Shown: positions 26,155-35,119, numbered from the stretch's first letter. The stretch: 64,000 nt of DNA from Tissierella pigra (GCF_009695605.1 NZ_VUNQ01000014.1:1-64000); one strand, 5' to 3'. Notes: generated by a model not told the origin, from the sequence alone. Numbers and translations: made by a program.

Positions 26155-27822
26155 ATGGCAGATTTAGTAACAACTCAAGAAGATAGAAAGTTATTATATA
26201 AATATTTATCTGAAATGTATGGAGATAAACAAGCTGAAAAACTAATGTTGAAACATAAAAAGAATTTATTTGGCTATCATGGTTTGGCGTGGGCAGTAGG
26301 TAGAAGAAACTTAGAATATTTTTCATTATACTTCTTATCTAATGTTTATCTTGCAGAGGGAAATGCAGAAATTGCTCCTATTCATTTTGAAATGTGGGAT
26401 GAAATCAATAGTATGGTACTAAATAAGTCCCATGATAAACAAGTTTATATCCTTCCTAGAGGTACTGGTAAATCCTTATTTGGTTCTTTGGCTACCTCCA
26501 TCTGGGTAAGTTTATATAATCATAAAACCTATACTGTTATTGCAAGTGCTATTGGAGATACGGCAGAAACCTTTATAAGAAATATTAAAATGGCGGTTGA
26601 TGGCAATAAGAGAATAGAAGAAGCATTTGGTCAAATGTATGACACTAGAAAGTATATAAACAATAGTGAAAAGGTGGAATTTGCAAATAGGACTATGATA
26701 CAAAGTATAAGTGCAGCTTCAACATTAAGGGGTAAGTCATACAATAATAAAAGAATTGAATTATTGCTATTGGATGATTACCAGAAGGATGATGAAGTTA
26801 TGACAGATGAACAAAGGGAAAAGAAATGGAAAAGGTTTAGTGATGATGTCAACTATGCAATGCAAAAGGACAATAGCACTATGATTGCAGTTGGTACTAT
26901 ACAACATAAAGAATGTTTCTATAGTAGATTAACTAAATCTCCAACATGGAAAACTAAGCAAGAAAAAGGAATATTAGTTGATGATGTAGATGAATTATTT
27001 AATAGTGGACATTGGGAAGAATTTAAAAGGCTATTAACTGATAAAGATAATGATAATAGACTTGATTATGCTAAAGAGTATTATCTACAGAACAAAGAAG
27101 AAATGCAATACCCTTTATTATGGCAATCATACTGGGATTGTTTAGATATTGCCCTACAATATTATGAAAATCCTATTTCTTTTAAACAAGAGATGCAAGG
27201 TGATGTAGATAGTATAGGGGAAAAGAGATTTAAAACTATAATTACAGAGTCGGCAGAAGTAATTGAAAGCCATGATTTTAAGAAAACTATGTTATGTGTT
27301 GACCCTGCGGGAAGTGGAACAAAGGGTAAGAGGGATTACTATGCCTTTGTGGTTGGATCAGTTGCAGATAATAAAGTTAAGTATATAAGGAAGGGCGAAT
27401 TATATAGGTTTGATTTTGATGAGTATCTGAATAAGATACTTTTTTATTTGCGTACATATACGGATATTACCCATGTATTTATAGAGAAACAAACTTATTC
27501 AGGTGGAGATGTTATCAGGTTAAAAGAATTATTAAAAGAAGATAGTGAGTTAATGGCAAGGAATATAACTATAATCAATGACCATCAACGAATGAATAAA
27601 GATGCAAAAATTAATTTAATCGTTCCAGATGTGAATATGGGAAGGCTTATCTTTAATGAAGATGATAGTGAAGCACTAGAACAATTATCAGATTTTGCAG
27701 GTGTTGAGTATTCATTACACGATGACTTTCCTGATGTGGTAGCTCAATTTAGTTTAGAGATAGACAAGCTAAATAAACAAATTCAATCATTAAAATTCTT
27801 TGATAGAAGTTTATTATTTTAG
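26155..27822 (+). CDS. Terminase large subunit
   Basis: 555 residues. ATPase motor: Walker A LPRGTGKSLFG (G103-S107), then LLLDDYQ as Walker B and FSDDV. Nuclease domain: CVDPAGSGTKGKRDY carries the first metal aspartate, HVFIEKQTYSGGD a later acidic residue, and HDDFPDVVAQ the last. It cuts concatemeric phage DNA and drives it into the prohead through the portal. Start is the ATG at 26155, with AGGTG 8 bases upstream. Confidence 0.92.
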   Translation: MADLVTTQEDRKLLYKYLSEMYGDKQAEKLMLKHKKNLFGYHGLAWAVGRRNLEYFSLYFLSNVYLAEGNAEIAPIHFEMWDEINSMVLNKSHDKQVYILPRGTGKSLFGSLATSIWVSLYNHKTYTVIASAIGDTAETFIRNIKMAVDGNKRIEEAFGQMYDTRKYINNSEKVEFANRTMIQSISAASTLRGKSYNNKRIELLLLDDYQKDDEVMTDEQREKKWKRFSDDVNYAMQKDNSTMIAVGTIQHKECFYSRLTKSPTWKTKQEKGILVDDVDELFNSGHWEEFKRLLTDKDNDNRLDYAKEYYLQNKEEMQYPLLWQSYWDCLDIALQYYENPISFKQEMQGDVDSIGEKRFKTIITESAEVIESHDFKKTMLCVDPAGSGTKGKRDYYAFVVGSVADNKVKYIRKGELYRFDFDEYLNKILFYLRTYTDITHVFIEKQTYSGGDVIRLKELLKEDSELMARNITIINDHQRMNKDAKINLIVPDVNMGRLIFNEDDSEALEQLSDFAGVEYSLHDDFPDVVAQFSLEIDKLNKQIQSLKFFDRSLLF

Positions 27823-27838
27823 AAAGTAGGTGCATATA

Positions 27839-29146
27839 TTGGATAATTTTAAAGTAACAGAAAAAATTATATTAGAATGTTTAAAAGAATTAGATAAAAA
27901 TGCAATAAGGTATCAGAAATACAAGGATTACTATGAGGGTGATATTGGTGTAATATTTAAAGATTATACTATGCAAGATTCAAGAAGTAATATGAAAATC
28001 CCTTTTAACTTTTGTAGAAAATTTGTAGATGTAGAAACAGGTTATTTGTTAGGTAAGGATATAAATTATATATCTAAAAGTGGAAATCAAGAAATCATAG
28101 ATACTATTGATTATCACATGACACACTGGGTTCAAGAACATGATATATTGCTTAGAAAATCAAGTGAAATATATGGTATTGCATGGGAATTAAACTATGT
28201 AGATAGAGATGGAGATTTTAAAGCTACTGTATTAAATCCATTAAATTCATACATATTAGAAGATGGAACAGTTGAAAGAAATGCAATCATGGCTATATAT
28301 AAATATCAAAAAAGGTTTGATGATAATGAATATATAGATGTATTTGTAGATAATAGAATTATTACATATATAGTAGATGGAGATAGTTTAAAGAAGATAG
28401 ATGAAAGAACACATATATTTGATAGAGTTCCAATAATTAGCTGTCCTGCAAATAGTGAAAGACTATCAGGTTTTCATGATATTATTCCATTGGTTCAAGC
28501 ATTTAGTCATCTAAATTCAGATTTATGTAACGAGGTGGCAGACCATAGAAACGCTTATCTACTTATCGAAAATGCAGAGTTACAAGAGGACGATTTAGCA
28601 AGAATGAAAAAGGCGGGTATAATTCAAGTTCCACAAGGGGCAAGTGTAAAATGGTTAATTAAAGACATCAATGACGATTTTGTTCAGAATGAATTAAATT
28701 TACTCGAGAAAAAGATATATGATTTATCTGACCAAGTAAACTTCAATGAAAATTGGGCAAGTAATACATCTGGACTAGCATTAAAGAATAAATTATTAAA
28801 CTTAGAAAACAGAATAGCACTTAGAGAAGCAATTATGGAAAATGTAATTAAGCAAAGGCTAAGAAATTTCTTTGAATATATTAAAGTTAGAGAAGGTAAA
28901 GAATACAATTATAAAGATATATCTGTTCAATTTACCAGAAATTTACCGACCGATTTAGCAGGTTTAGCGGATATGGTAACTAAGTTAAAAGGTACTGCAT
29001 CAGATGAAACATTATTAGCTCAACTTCCATTTATTGCTAATCCTACTCTTGAATTAGAAAAGAGAAGGAAAGAACAAGAAGCAGAAATGTTAGACTTAGA
29101 AAAAATAACAGATGATTTAGCAGATAAATATAATTTAGGTGATTAA
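27839..29146 (+). CDS. Portal protein (SPP1 gp6-like)
   Basis: About 435 residues. Matches SPP1-family portals: NAIRYQKYKDYYEGD near the start, NFCRKFVDVETGYLLGKDI, PIISCPANSERLSGFHDII and SDLCNEVADHRNAYLLIENA. It forms the dodecameric ring at the capsid vertex. Start is taken as TTG at 27839, with AGGTG 6 bases upstream; GTG at 27830 is possible but overlaps that site. Directly follows the large terminase, as in most siphoviruses. Confidence 0.9.
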   Translation: MDNFKVTEKIILECLKELDKNAIRYQKYKDYYEGDIGVIFKDYTMQDSRSNMKIPFNFCRKFVDVETGYLLGKDINYISKSGNQEIIDTIDYHMTHWVQEHDILLRKSSEIYGIAWELNYVDRDGDFKATVLNPLNSYILEDGTVERNAIMAIYKYQKRFDDNEYIDVFVDNRIITYIVDGDSLKKIDERTHIFDRVPIISCPANSERLSGFHDIIPLVQAFSHLNSDLCNEVADHRNAYLLIENAELQEDDLARMKKAGIIQVPQGASVKWLIKDINDDFVQNELNLLEKKIYDLSDQVNFNENWASNTSGLALKNKLLNLENRIALREAIMENVIKQRLRNFFEYIKVREGKEYNYKDISVQFTRNLPTDLAGLADMVTKLKGTASDETLLAQLPFIANPTLELEKRRKEQEAEMLDLEKITDDLADKYNLGD

Positions 29147-29147
29147 G

Positions 29148-30035
29148 ATGTTCAAACAATTAGAGAAAGAAATATTAAAGTTGAGAATAGCAATTGAGAA
29201 GGAAACTAATAAAGATATTAAAAGAATATTACTAGAACAGAAAAAACATCTTGAAAGAGTAAGGCGTGATATTGGTTCTATCTATATGAAGTATGCAGAT
29301 AGTGAAGGAAAGCTAGTTATAAATAGTCTAGATAGATTCAATATATTGAGGGAAATGGAAAAAAATATAATTAATATGAGTAGGGAATTAATCAAGAAAA
29401 CTACAAATATAACTGATGAAGCATTGCTTAGGTCATATGTAGATGGATATTATAAAACAGCTCATATAATTAACAATGGTTCTAGTGTAGGTATTAATTA
29501 CAAGCTACTTAGACCAGAGTTTATTGAGTCAGTTTTGAGGGCTAATTTTGAGGGAATGACTTATTCAGATAGAATTTGGAAGAATACGAATAATCTATAC
29601 AGTAAGTTATATGACATTATTGGTAAAGGAATTACTGATGGAACTTCTATACAAAAATTAAGTAAAGAAGTTAAGAATGCCTTTGGAACATCAAGTTTTG
29701 AAGCCCATAGACTAGTAAGAAATGAATTATCAAGAGTAGTTTCTCAAGCTCAAGACCAGATATATCATGATAGTGGGGTTGTACAAGAATTAATGTTTGT
29801 AGCTACTTTAGATGATAGAATATCTGAAACTTGTCAAGGACTGGATGGGAATAGATATAAACTTACTGATAATTATCCTAAAATACCCGAAGATACTCAT
29901 ATAATGTGCAGGTCATGTTATGTTCCAATAGTTAGTGGAGACTGGAATCCACGAACTAGAAGAGATAATATTACAAAAGAAAATATCCCATATACAAAAT
30001 ATGAGGATTGGGCTGAACAAAATAATATTAGTTGA
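29148..30035 (+). CDS. Minor head protein (MuF/SPP1 gp7-like)
   Basis: 295 residues. N-terminal helical region, then the head-morphogenesis module: TDGTSIQKLSKEVKNAFGTS, AHRLVRNELSRVVSQAQDQI, FVATLDDRISETCQGLDG and a Cys-containing end THIMCRSCYVP. This is the phage Mu F / SPP1 gp7 family, attached to the portal inside the capsid. AGGTGATTAAG precedes the ATG, 1 base after the portal stop. Confidence 0.88.
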   Translation: MFKQLEKEILKLRIAIEKETNKDIKRILLEQKKHLERVRRDIGSIYMKYADSEGKLVINSLDRFNILREMEKNIINMSRELIKKTTNITDEALLRSYVDGYYKTAHIINNGSSVGINYKLLRPEFIESVLRANFEGMTYSDRIWKNTNNLYSKLYDIIGKGITDGTSIQKLSKEVKNAFGTSSFEAHRLVRNELSRVVSQAQDQIYHDSGVVQELMFVATLDDRISETCQGLDGNRYKLTDNYPKIPEDTHIMCRSCYVPIVSGDWNPRTRRDNITKENIPYTKYEDWAEQNNIS

Positions 30036-30037
30036 TT

Positions 30038-30073
30038 AAGGCATCTTGATAAAGAAATCAAGGTGTCTTTTTC
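30038..30073 (+). terminator. Terminator between minor head and scaffold genes
   Basis: GGCATCTTGAT / ATCAAGGTGTC, 11 pairs including two G-U, followed by TTTTTCT. Confidence 0.75.
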
Positions 30074-30158
30074 TATATAAAAAAATAATACATATTAGGG
30101 CTATATCATGCAAACTGAAAAGGGTGTAAGTATAGAACTAGAAAAGGAGAATGTGAAA

Positions 30159-30737
30159 ATGGAAAAATTAAATTTACAATTATTTGCAGAAAATACAGAG
30201 GTTGAGGAAACTCAAACAGAGGAAACTCAAGCATCTGAAAAGGAGTTTGATATTCAATCAATTCTTAATAATCCAGAATTTATTAAACATATGGAATCAT
30301 ATGCAGATAAGAGGGTTACTGGTGCATTAACTAAAAAAGAAAAAGAGTATCAAGCACAACTCGAAGCAGAGAGAAAAAAAGCAAGTATGACACAAGAAGA
30401 GCTTCAACAAGAGAAGGAAAGAGAGTTATTAGAAAGAGAAAATCAACTAAAACAATATGAGTTAAAACTATCGAAATTGGATTACTTCAAAGAAAAGGGC
30501 TATAATATAGAACTTTTAGACTTTGTTGGTGGTACTGATGAAGAAGAAATTAAATCTAATTCTGATAAGTTAATTGAAATTGTAAATAAGGCAGTGGAGA
30601 AAGTAGTTCAAGAAAGATTAAAGAAGGATGCTTATGCTCCACCGACTACTCAAGTAGAAGGTAAATTATCTTTAGCAGATATGGAGAATATGAGTATAGA
30701 AGAAATTAATAAGATTTGGGACAAGGTAGCAAAATAG
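30159..30737 (+). CDS. Capsid scaffold protein (DUF4355-like)
   Basis: 192 residues, MEKLNLQLFAENTEVEETQ at the start, very rich in Glu, Lys and Gln, with a long coiled coil (KEYQAQLEAERKKASMTQEE, ERELLERENQLKQYELKL) and a small C-terminal end. This LNLQLFA opening is typical of scaffold proteins placed just before capsid genes. Start chosen at 30159, with AAGGAG 9 bases upstream. Confidence 0.82.
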   Translation: MEKLNLQLFAENTEVEETQTEETQASEKEFDIQSILNNPEFIKHMESYADKRVTGALTKKEKEYQAQLEAERKKASMTQEELQQEKERELLERENQLKQYELKLSKLDYFKEKGYNIELLDFVGGTDEEEIKSNSDKLIEIVNKAVEKVVQERLKKDAYAPPTTQVEGKLSLADMENMSIEEINKIWDKVAK

Positions 30738-30801
30738 TCGTTTCGGAATTTAGACATTAAACAAATTACTAACTAAAAAACTAGAAAGAGAGTGATATTT
30801 T

Positions 30802-31614
30802 ATGGCAATTACAACTTTTAGAAAAAATATATGGGAAGCAAGATTATTAGCGAATTTTCACAGTGTGAGTATAGCAGATGTTATTACTACTAAACCTGTT
30901 GATGTTCAGGGAGCAAAGATTATATTTAACAGAGTAGGTGCGGGAAGTGTTAAAGATTACGCAGGTACTATTGCATGGGATGAAATAACAACTACACCAA
31001 TCGAAATGTTAATGGCTCAAAAGAAATATTTTGCTTTTAGCGTTGATGATGTAGATAAAATAGGTTTAGCAGGAGAATTAATTGATGCAACTGTTAAAGA
31101 ACATTCAGATGTTTTAGCAGAAACTATTGACAGTGCAGTATTAGCAAAAGCAGTAGCGGGAGTTAAGGCAGCTCATAAGGTAGGAAGTGCTACTACTAAG
31201 AAAACTATTGCAAAGGTTACAGAAGCATATGACTATATAGTTGATCTAGGTACTTTACTAGGAAAAGCTAAAGTTCCTGCAACTGATAGATTTGTTGTTG
31301 TTAATAATGACTACCTAAACTTACTTCAAAAAGATGATAGATTTACTAGAAATCCAGAAGTTTTAGCAAATGGTATTGTTGCAAATGCTAAGATAAACGG
31401 ATTTACTGTAATAGTATCTGAAGAAGTGGGAGCAGGTAAAGTTGTTGCATTACATAAATCTGCTATGGGATATGGTAAGGCGATTGATAATCTTGAGGCA
31501 ATGAGATTACAAAGTGCATTTGCAGATGGAGTTAGAGGACTTTGTGTATATGATTCCGTTGTGTTAAGAGAAGATGCTATTGCAGTTCTTTTCTATGATG
31601 TAACATTGGCATAA
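30802..31614 (+). CDS. Major capsid protein
   Basis: 270 residues, MAITTFRKNIWEARLLANFH, followed by VQGAKIIFNRVGAGSVKDYA, DRFVVVNNDYLNLLQKDDRF and INGFTVIVSEEVGAGKVVAL. These are hallmarks of HK97-fold capsid proteins of clostridial siphoviruses, and the gene follows the scaffold. GAGTG lies upstream of the ATG. A strong terminator follows. Confidence 0.9.
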   Translation: MAITTFRKNIWEARLLANFHSVSIADVITTKPVDVQGAKIIFNRVGAGSVKDYAGTIAWDEITTTPIEMLMAQKKYFAFSVDDVDKIGLAGELIDATVKEHSDVLAETIDSAVLAKAVAGVKAAHKVGSATTKKTIAKVTEAYDYIVDLGTLLGKAKVPATDRFVVVNNDYLNLLQKDDRFTRNPEVLANGIVANAKINGFTVIVSEEVGAGKVVALHKSAMGYGKAIDNLEAMRLQSAFADGVRGLCVYDSVVLREDAIAVLFYDVTLA

Positions 31615-31625
31615 TCAAAATAGTT

Positions 31626-31652
31626 GAGGGGATTAAATTCCCCTCTTATTCT
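31626..31652 (+). terminator. Terminator after the capsid gene
   Basis: GAGGGGA / TCCCCTC perfect stem with a TTAAAT loop, then TTATTCT. Probably partial, since the tail genes follow in the same direction. Confidence 0.65.
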
Positions 31653-31674
31653 ATATATAGGAGGGGATAAATAA

Positions 31675-31983
31675 ATGTTAGAGTTATTAAAAGGTTTATT
31701 AAATATTACAGATACAAGTAAAGATACTGTATTAAATCATCATTTGTCTAAAGCTAAAAAATCTATTCAATCTTATTTGTGTTGGTCAGATGAAGAGTTT
31801 GCCTTAAATGAAGCTAAATTTCAAACTCAAATTGTAGATTTAGCAGTTTATTATTATCAAAATAGAAATAATGCGGGAGTGATTCAACAATCGCAAGGTA
31901 GTAGGTCACAAACCTTTGAGCGTGGAATTCCAAAAGAAATAATTCAGAGTTTGCCAATGCCAAGAGTGCAAATTATAGGATAA
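31675..31983 (+). CDS. Head-tail connector protein (gp6-like)
   Basis: 102 residues, MLELLKGLLNITDTSKDTVL..., with SKAKKSIQSYLCW and QIVDLAVYYYQNRNNAG. This matches the HK97 gp6/SPP1 gp15 connector family that binds under the portal. GGAGGGG precedes the ATG. Confidence 0.8.
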   Translation: MLELLKGLLNITDTSKDTVLNHHLSKAKKSIQSYLCWSDEEFALNEAKFQTQIVDLAVYYYQNRNNAGVIQQSQGSRSQTFERGIPKEIIQSLPMPRVQIIG

Positions 31984-31992
31984 AAGGGGTTG

Positions 31993-32586
31993 GTGAAAAT
32001 AAAAAAAGATTTAACTGGTAAAAAGTTCGGAAGATTAACTGTTAAGGAGAAAGATACTAAAAAAAACAAAGGAAGAAATTATTGGATATGCGAGTGTGAT
32101 TGTGGGAATATCAAATCTATTCGTACTGATGCTTTAACATGTGGGCATACTAAATCATGTGGTTGTTTAAATAAAGAAACTCAATTCAAACCAATTCATG
32201 GTATGAAAAATACAAGACTATACAATGTATGGGGAGGAATGAAGAACAGATGTAGAAATAAGAATTCATCAGATTATGTAGATTACGGTGGAAGAGGAAT
32301 TTCATATTGCAAAGAATGGGAAGATTTCATTCCTTTTTATAATTGGGCTATAGAAAATGGGTATGAAGAAGGTTTAAGTATTGATAGAGTTGACAACAAT
32401 GGTAATTATGAACCTAGTAATTGTAGATGGACGACAACTAAACAACAAGCAAATAACCGTAGAACCAATGTGATAACAGAGTATAAAGGTCAGAAGTTTA
32501 CACTAAAAGAATTATCAGAGAAACTTGATATTTCGTATTACACTGTGATATCAATGCGTGACAGGGGTGTTTTAAATGTTCTATGA
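31993..32586 (+). CDS. HNH homing-type endonuclease
   Basis: 197 residues, GTG start just after AAAAGGGG. N-terminal zinc-ribbon-like part (CECDCGNIKS ... CGHTKSCGCLNKE), then the HNH core with YNVWGGMKNRCRNKNSSDY, GGRGISYCKEWEDF, LSIDRVDNNGNYEPSNCRW, and a C-terminal DNA-binding helix with LKELSEKLDIS. This is the phage HNH/AP2-type free-standing endonuclease. It sits inside the head-tail operon and overlaps the next gene by 11 bases. Its target may be the site now occupied by the intervening sequence 1 kb downstream. Confidence 0.85.
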   Translation: MKIKKDLTGKKFGRLTVKEKDTKKNKGRNYWICECDCGNIKSIRTDALTCGHTKSCGCLNKETQFKPIHGMKNTRLYNVWGGMKNRCRNKNSSDYVDYGGRGISYCKEWEDFIPFYNWAIENGYEEGLSIDRVDNNGNYEPSNCRWTTTKQQANNRRTNVITEYKGQKFTLKELSEKLDISYYTVISMRDRGVLNVL

Positions 32587-32884
32587 TAAAGAAATATCTA
32601 TTTTAAGTGATAATAGTTATATGGATGATTACGGATTATTGGTTGAGGGTCAAAGTGAAGTAATTAAAACTATTCAATGTGATGTTCAACCTCATACTCA
32701 AAAAATGAATTATAGGGACTTTAGCTATGATAAAGACGCTAAATATAAAGTATTTTGTGACCCCGAAGAATTATTAAAACTAGGCACTCAGGTAAGCTAT
32801 AAAAATAATATATATTATATAGTTGAAATCAAGGACTGGGATGATTATTTAATTCTGTTACTCGATGATAAGAAGGTGACATAA
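32576..32884 (+). CDS. Head closure / head-tail adaptor protein
   Basis: 102 residues, FYDKEISILSDNSYMDDYGL, with QPHTQKMNYRDFSYDKDAKY and LLKLGTQVSYKNNIYYIVEI. Matches the short head-closure proteins (SPP1 gp16-like) normally placed directly after the gp6-like connector; the endonuclease gene separates them here. Its last base is shared with the next start. Confidence 0.72.
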   Translation: MFYDKEISILSDNSYMDDYGLLVEGQSEVIKTIQCDVQPHTQKMNYRDFSYDKDAKYKVFCDPEELLKLGTQVSYKNNIYYIVEIKDWDDYLILLLDDKKVT

Positions 32885-33195
32885 TGACTAAAGGAATAAC
32901 CATTGAAGAAGCTAAAAAGCAAATGCACGAAAAGGTGTTAAGAGCTATGAGGGAAGTAGGTTTTGAATTAGAAGCTCAAGTTAAGTTAGTAACTCCAGTT
33001 GACACAGGTGCATTGCGTAGGTCAATCACCAATAAAACAGAGGATAAAGGTGACATAATAGAAACAGAAGTCGGTTCTTATGGAATTGAGTATGCCTATA
33101 TTGTAGATCAAAGAGTCCCGTATTTAGAAAGTACGGTTGATTCCAATTTAGAACAGATTAGAAGAAAGATAAGAGAGGTGTTGTCAAATGATTAA
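32884..33195 (+). CDS. HK97 gp10-like tail-completion protein
   Basis: 103 residues with VTPVDTGALRRSI and SYGIEYAYIVDQRVPYLES, the standard signature of the HK97 gp10 family that joins head and tail. AAGGTGAC lies upstream of the ATG and the TAATG overlap couples it to the gene before. Confidence 0.85.
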   Translation: MTKGITIEEAKKQMHEKVLRAMREVGFELEAQVKLVTPVDTGALRRSITNKTEDKGDIIETEVGSYGIEYAYIVDQRVPYLESTVDSNLEQIRRKIREVLSND

Positions 33196-33565
33196 ATTAT
33201 TAAGGCAACATCTGTTAAATAATACTAAATTAAAATCTATGTTAGATAAAAATGATAGTATATTCTATATAGATAAGCCCGAAAAGAGAGAAGATAAAAC
33301 TTATATAGTAATTAAAGATAAATTGCTAAGTGGAAGATATATTGAAGAATATCAATTAACCTTTCATATAGTAAGCCCTACTCCACAAGTGGTGAAAGAT
33401 ATAGAGAAAGAGTTAATATCTTATCTGAATGACCCTAGAGGAGAAAAGATTATTAAAAATGATGATACATATATAAGAAATATTCAAGTATTAAATGGTG
33501 GAGGAACTATAAGAACACCAGAAAATGACTACTTATCGGTAGTCTATTTTATTGCAAGAAAATAA
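33188..33565 (+). CDS. Tail terminator-like protein
   Basis: 125 residues, overlapping the gp10-like gene by 8 bases with GAGAGGTG upstream. Position between the gp10-like and tail tube genes, size and the EYQLTFHIVSPTPQVVKDIE segment fit the tail-terminator (gp17/U-like) family. Family call rests on order more than sequence. Confidence 0.65.
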   Translation: MIKLLRQHLLNNTKLKSMLDKNDSIFYIDKPEKREDKTYIVIKDKLLSGRYIEEYQLTFHIVSPTPQVVKDIEKELISYLNDPRGEKIIKNDDTYIRNIQVLNGGGTIRTPENDYLSVVYFIARK

Positions 33566-33589
33566 ATTAAAAGAAAGAGAGTGATTAAT

Positions 33590-34411
33590 ATGACATTACA
33601 TTATCAAGAAAGTGATCCTATTATATTAGGTAAATTCATTGCCGTCTAGTATGGTGACATATTAGATTATCATCGGGCAATATCGGTGAAGTCCTCCAAT
33701 TTTCATAGGATAATACCGAGATAACTTTATAGATTGCGTATGGCTATAAAGCATCGTAGAGCGTAGAAGGTGAATAAATATAATCCTTCCAAGAGTGTCC
33801 GACAACTCAAGTAGTTGAAAATGTACGCCGAACTTACACAATGGTAAAGTGTAAGAACATAGGGATAAAAAGCCTTATGGATAACAAAATTGAGTGGAGA
33901 ATTATATTTAGGGAAAGTATTAAATCCAGAAACTGCAAAAGAAGAAGATATTACAACTGCACTAAAGAATGTCGGAGCAATTGAAAGTGGTGCAACATTA
34001 CAATATAATCCAACAATTAAAACAATAAAATCTGCAAATAGAGGTACTATTGCATCTTTTGTTAGTGAAGAAGAGGTGAAATTCAATTGTGGAATTATGA
34101 CATTTATATTAGACAATTTAGCAACATTAGCTCCTGCAGTAGTTACTGATGATAAAGCAACAGGAAAGAAAACGATTAAAATTGGTGGAAAAGGTTCATT
34201 ACCAATAAACTATCTAAGATTTGTACATACAAAGAAAGATGGTAGCGGTACTTTAACAGTTAATATTTATAAAGCTCAAGCAACAAATGGATTCCAATTT
34301 ACATTCGATAATGAAAATCCTTTAGTTACTAATTATGAATTTACTGCATTGTCAGATAACAATGGAAACTTAGTAGAAATAATTGAAACTTATCCAGTAG
34401 AAGAAGTATAG
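33590..34411 (+). CDS. Major tail tube protein, gene split by an intervening sequence
   Basis: Exon 1 (33590-33640) encodes MTLHYQESDPIILGKFI; exon 2 (33893-34411) encodes SGELYLGKVLNPETAKEEDI onward. Joined at ATT/AGT they give a continuous 189-codon frame in which GKFI-SGELYLGKV reads like the start of siphovirus tail tube proteins. Without removal of the insert, translation stops at TAG 33647. VGAIESGATLQY, EEEVKFNCGIMTFILDNL and FTFDNENPLVTNYEF are typical tail tube features. GAAAGAGAGTG lies before the ATG. Confidence 0.8.
33641..33892 (+). other. 252-nt intervening sequence, probable group I intron
   Basis: Exon 1 ends TTCATT and pairs with GGTGAA at 33685-33690, giving a U-G pair at the 5' splice site; the insert ends in G (AAAATTG), as group I introns do. 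Hairpins: ATGGTGA / TTATCAT (33651-33673), CTTTATAG / CTATAAAG (33724-33750), GAAGG / CCTTC (33766-33789), CAACT / AGTTG (33802-33817), a possible P7 GCGTA (33761) / TACGC (33824), CTTACAC / GTGTAAG (33832-33854) and CATAGGG / CCTTATG (33858-33880). No reading frame inside. I could not assign all core helices, so the class is likely but unproven. Confidence 0.6.
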
Positions 34412-34412
34412 T

Positions 34413-34437
34413 ATGGGCTATTTATTAGCCCTTTTTA
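34413..34437 (+). terminator. Terminator after the tail tube gene
   Basis: GGGCTA / TAGCCC hairpin with a TTTAT loop followed by TTTTTAG. Confidence 0.75.
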
Positions 34438-34487
34438 GTTTAGTCGACTAAGTTAAAAAATAATAATATAAAGGTGGAATAGATAAA

Positions 34488-34820
34488 ATGGCGAAAATAG
34501 TTGATTTAAGTGTATTGGTTCAAGAACCGTTAATTTTTACATTACCTAATAAAGAAGAGTTTAGAATTCCTGGGGAAGTAAATACCGATTTTGTTTTAAA
34601 AATGTACAAGCAACAAGAAGAGTTACAAAAGGCAGATGGATTTGAAGCACAATTAAAAGGATTACAGAGTATAGTTTTAACTATATTACAATTAGATAAA
34701 TCTAAGAATATAAATCTGAAGTATATACAAGAAAATTTATGTGATATTAGATTCTTAAGAGTTATCATGGAAGAAATGATGAAACATATTAATGAGATTC
34801 AGAATGATGAAAATTTATAA
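34488..34820 (+). CDS. Tail assembly chaperone, short form (gpG-like)
   Basis: 110 residues, MAKIVDLSVLVQEPLIFTLP..., helical, with EFRIPGEVNTDFVLKMYKQQ. Position between tail tube and tape measure identifies it. The frame ends GAA-AAT-TTA-TAA, containing a -1 slippery heptamer; slippage extends it into the next frame. AAGGTGG precedes the ATG. Confidence 0.8.
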   Translation: MAKIVDLSVLVQEPLIFTLPNKEEFRIPGEVNTDFVLKMYKQQEELQKADGFEAQLKGLQSIVLTILQLDKSKNINLKYIQENLCDIRFLRVIMEEMMKHINEIQNDENL

Positions 34821-35119
34821 TCCCCAGAGTTCAAAATGGAACTGGAACAAATAGTAGTGGGAGATATAAAGAATCAGAATTTGAAATGATGAGACAAATT
34901 GTATATATAAGCACCAAAACCTCTATGGGATTTAATGAAATCCTACAGTTACCATATGCAATATTTTTAGGTTATCTAAAACAATTATGGGTGTTGCAAA
35001 TGGAAGAAACACAAGAAGGAAGAGATGCATTATATAAAGAAAGTGCAATACATCAAACAGAACCAGATTTAGGAAGGTTAAGACAATTAAACGGTTATCA
35101 AGCGAAGGGAGTAGATTAA
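34488..35119 (+). CDS. Tail assembly chaperone, frameshift product (gpGT-like)
   Basis: A -1 shift at A-AAT-TTA (34811-34817) places ribosomes in a frame open from 34811 to 35119, giving a 210-residue fusion whose last 100 residues begin IIPRVQNGTG and include FNEILQLPYAIFLGYLKQLW. The heptamer is of the X-XXY-YYZ form and lies immediately before the zero-frame stop. Production of a short and a long chaperone is conserved in long-tailed phages. The second frame has no start with a ribosome binding site of its own. Confidence 0.8.
34811..34817 (+). promoter_or_regulatory. -1 ribosomal frameshift site AAATTTA
   Basis: Slippery sequence A-AAT-TTA read in the zero frame as GAA-AAT-TTA-TAA. It directly precedes the stop of the short chaperone. 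Confidence 0.8.

Noticed and set aside
33641-33892. Group II intron
   Set aside because: Does not begin GTGYG, has no domain V hairpin and does not end in AY; size is also too small.
34886-35119. Separate gene between the tail chaperone and tape measure
   Set aside because: No ribosome binding site at its ATG, and the frame is already open from the slippery site; it is the -1 extension.
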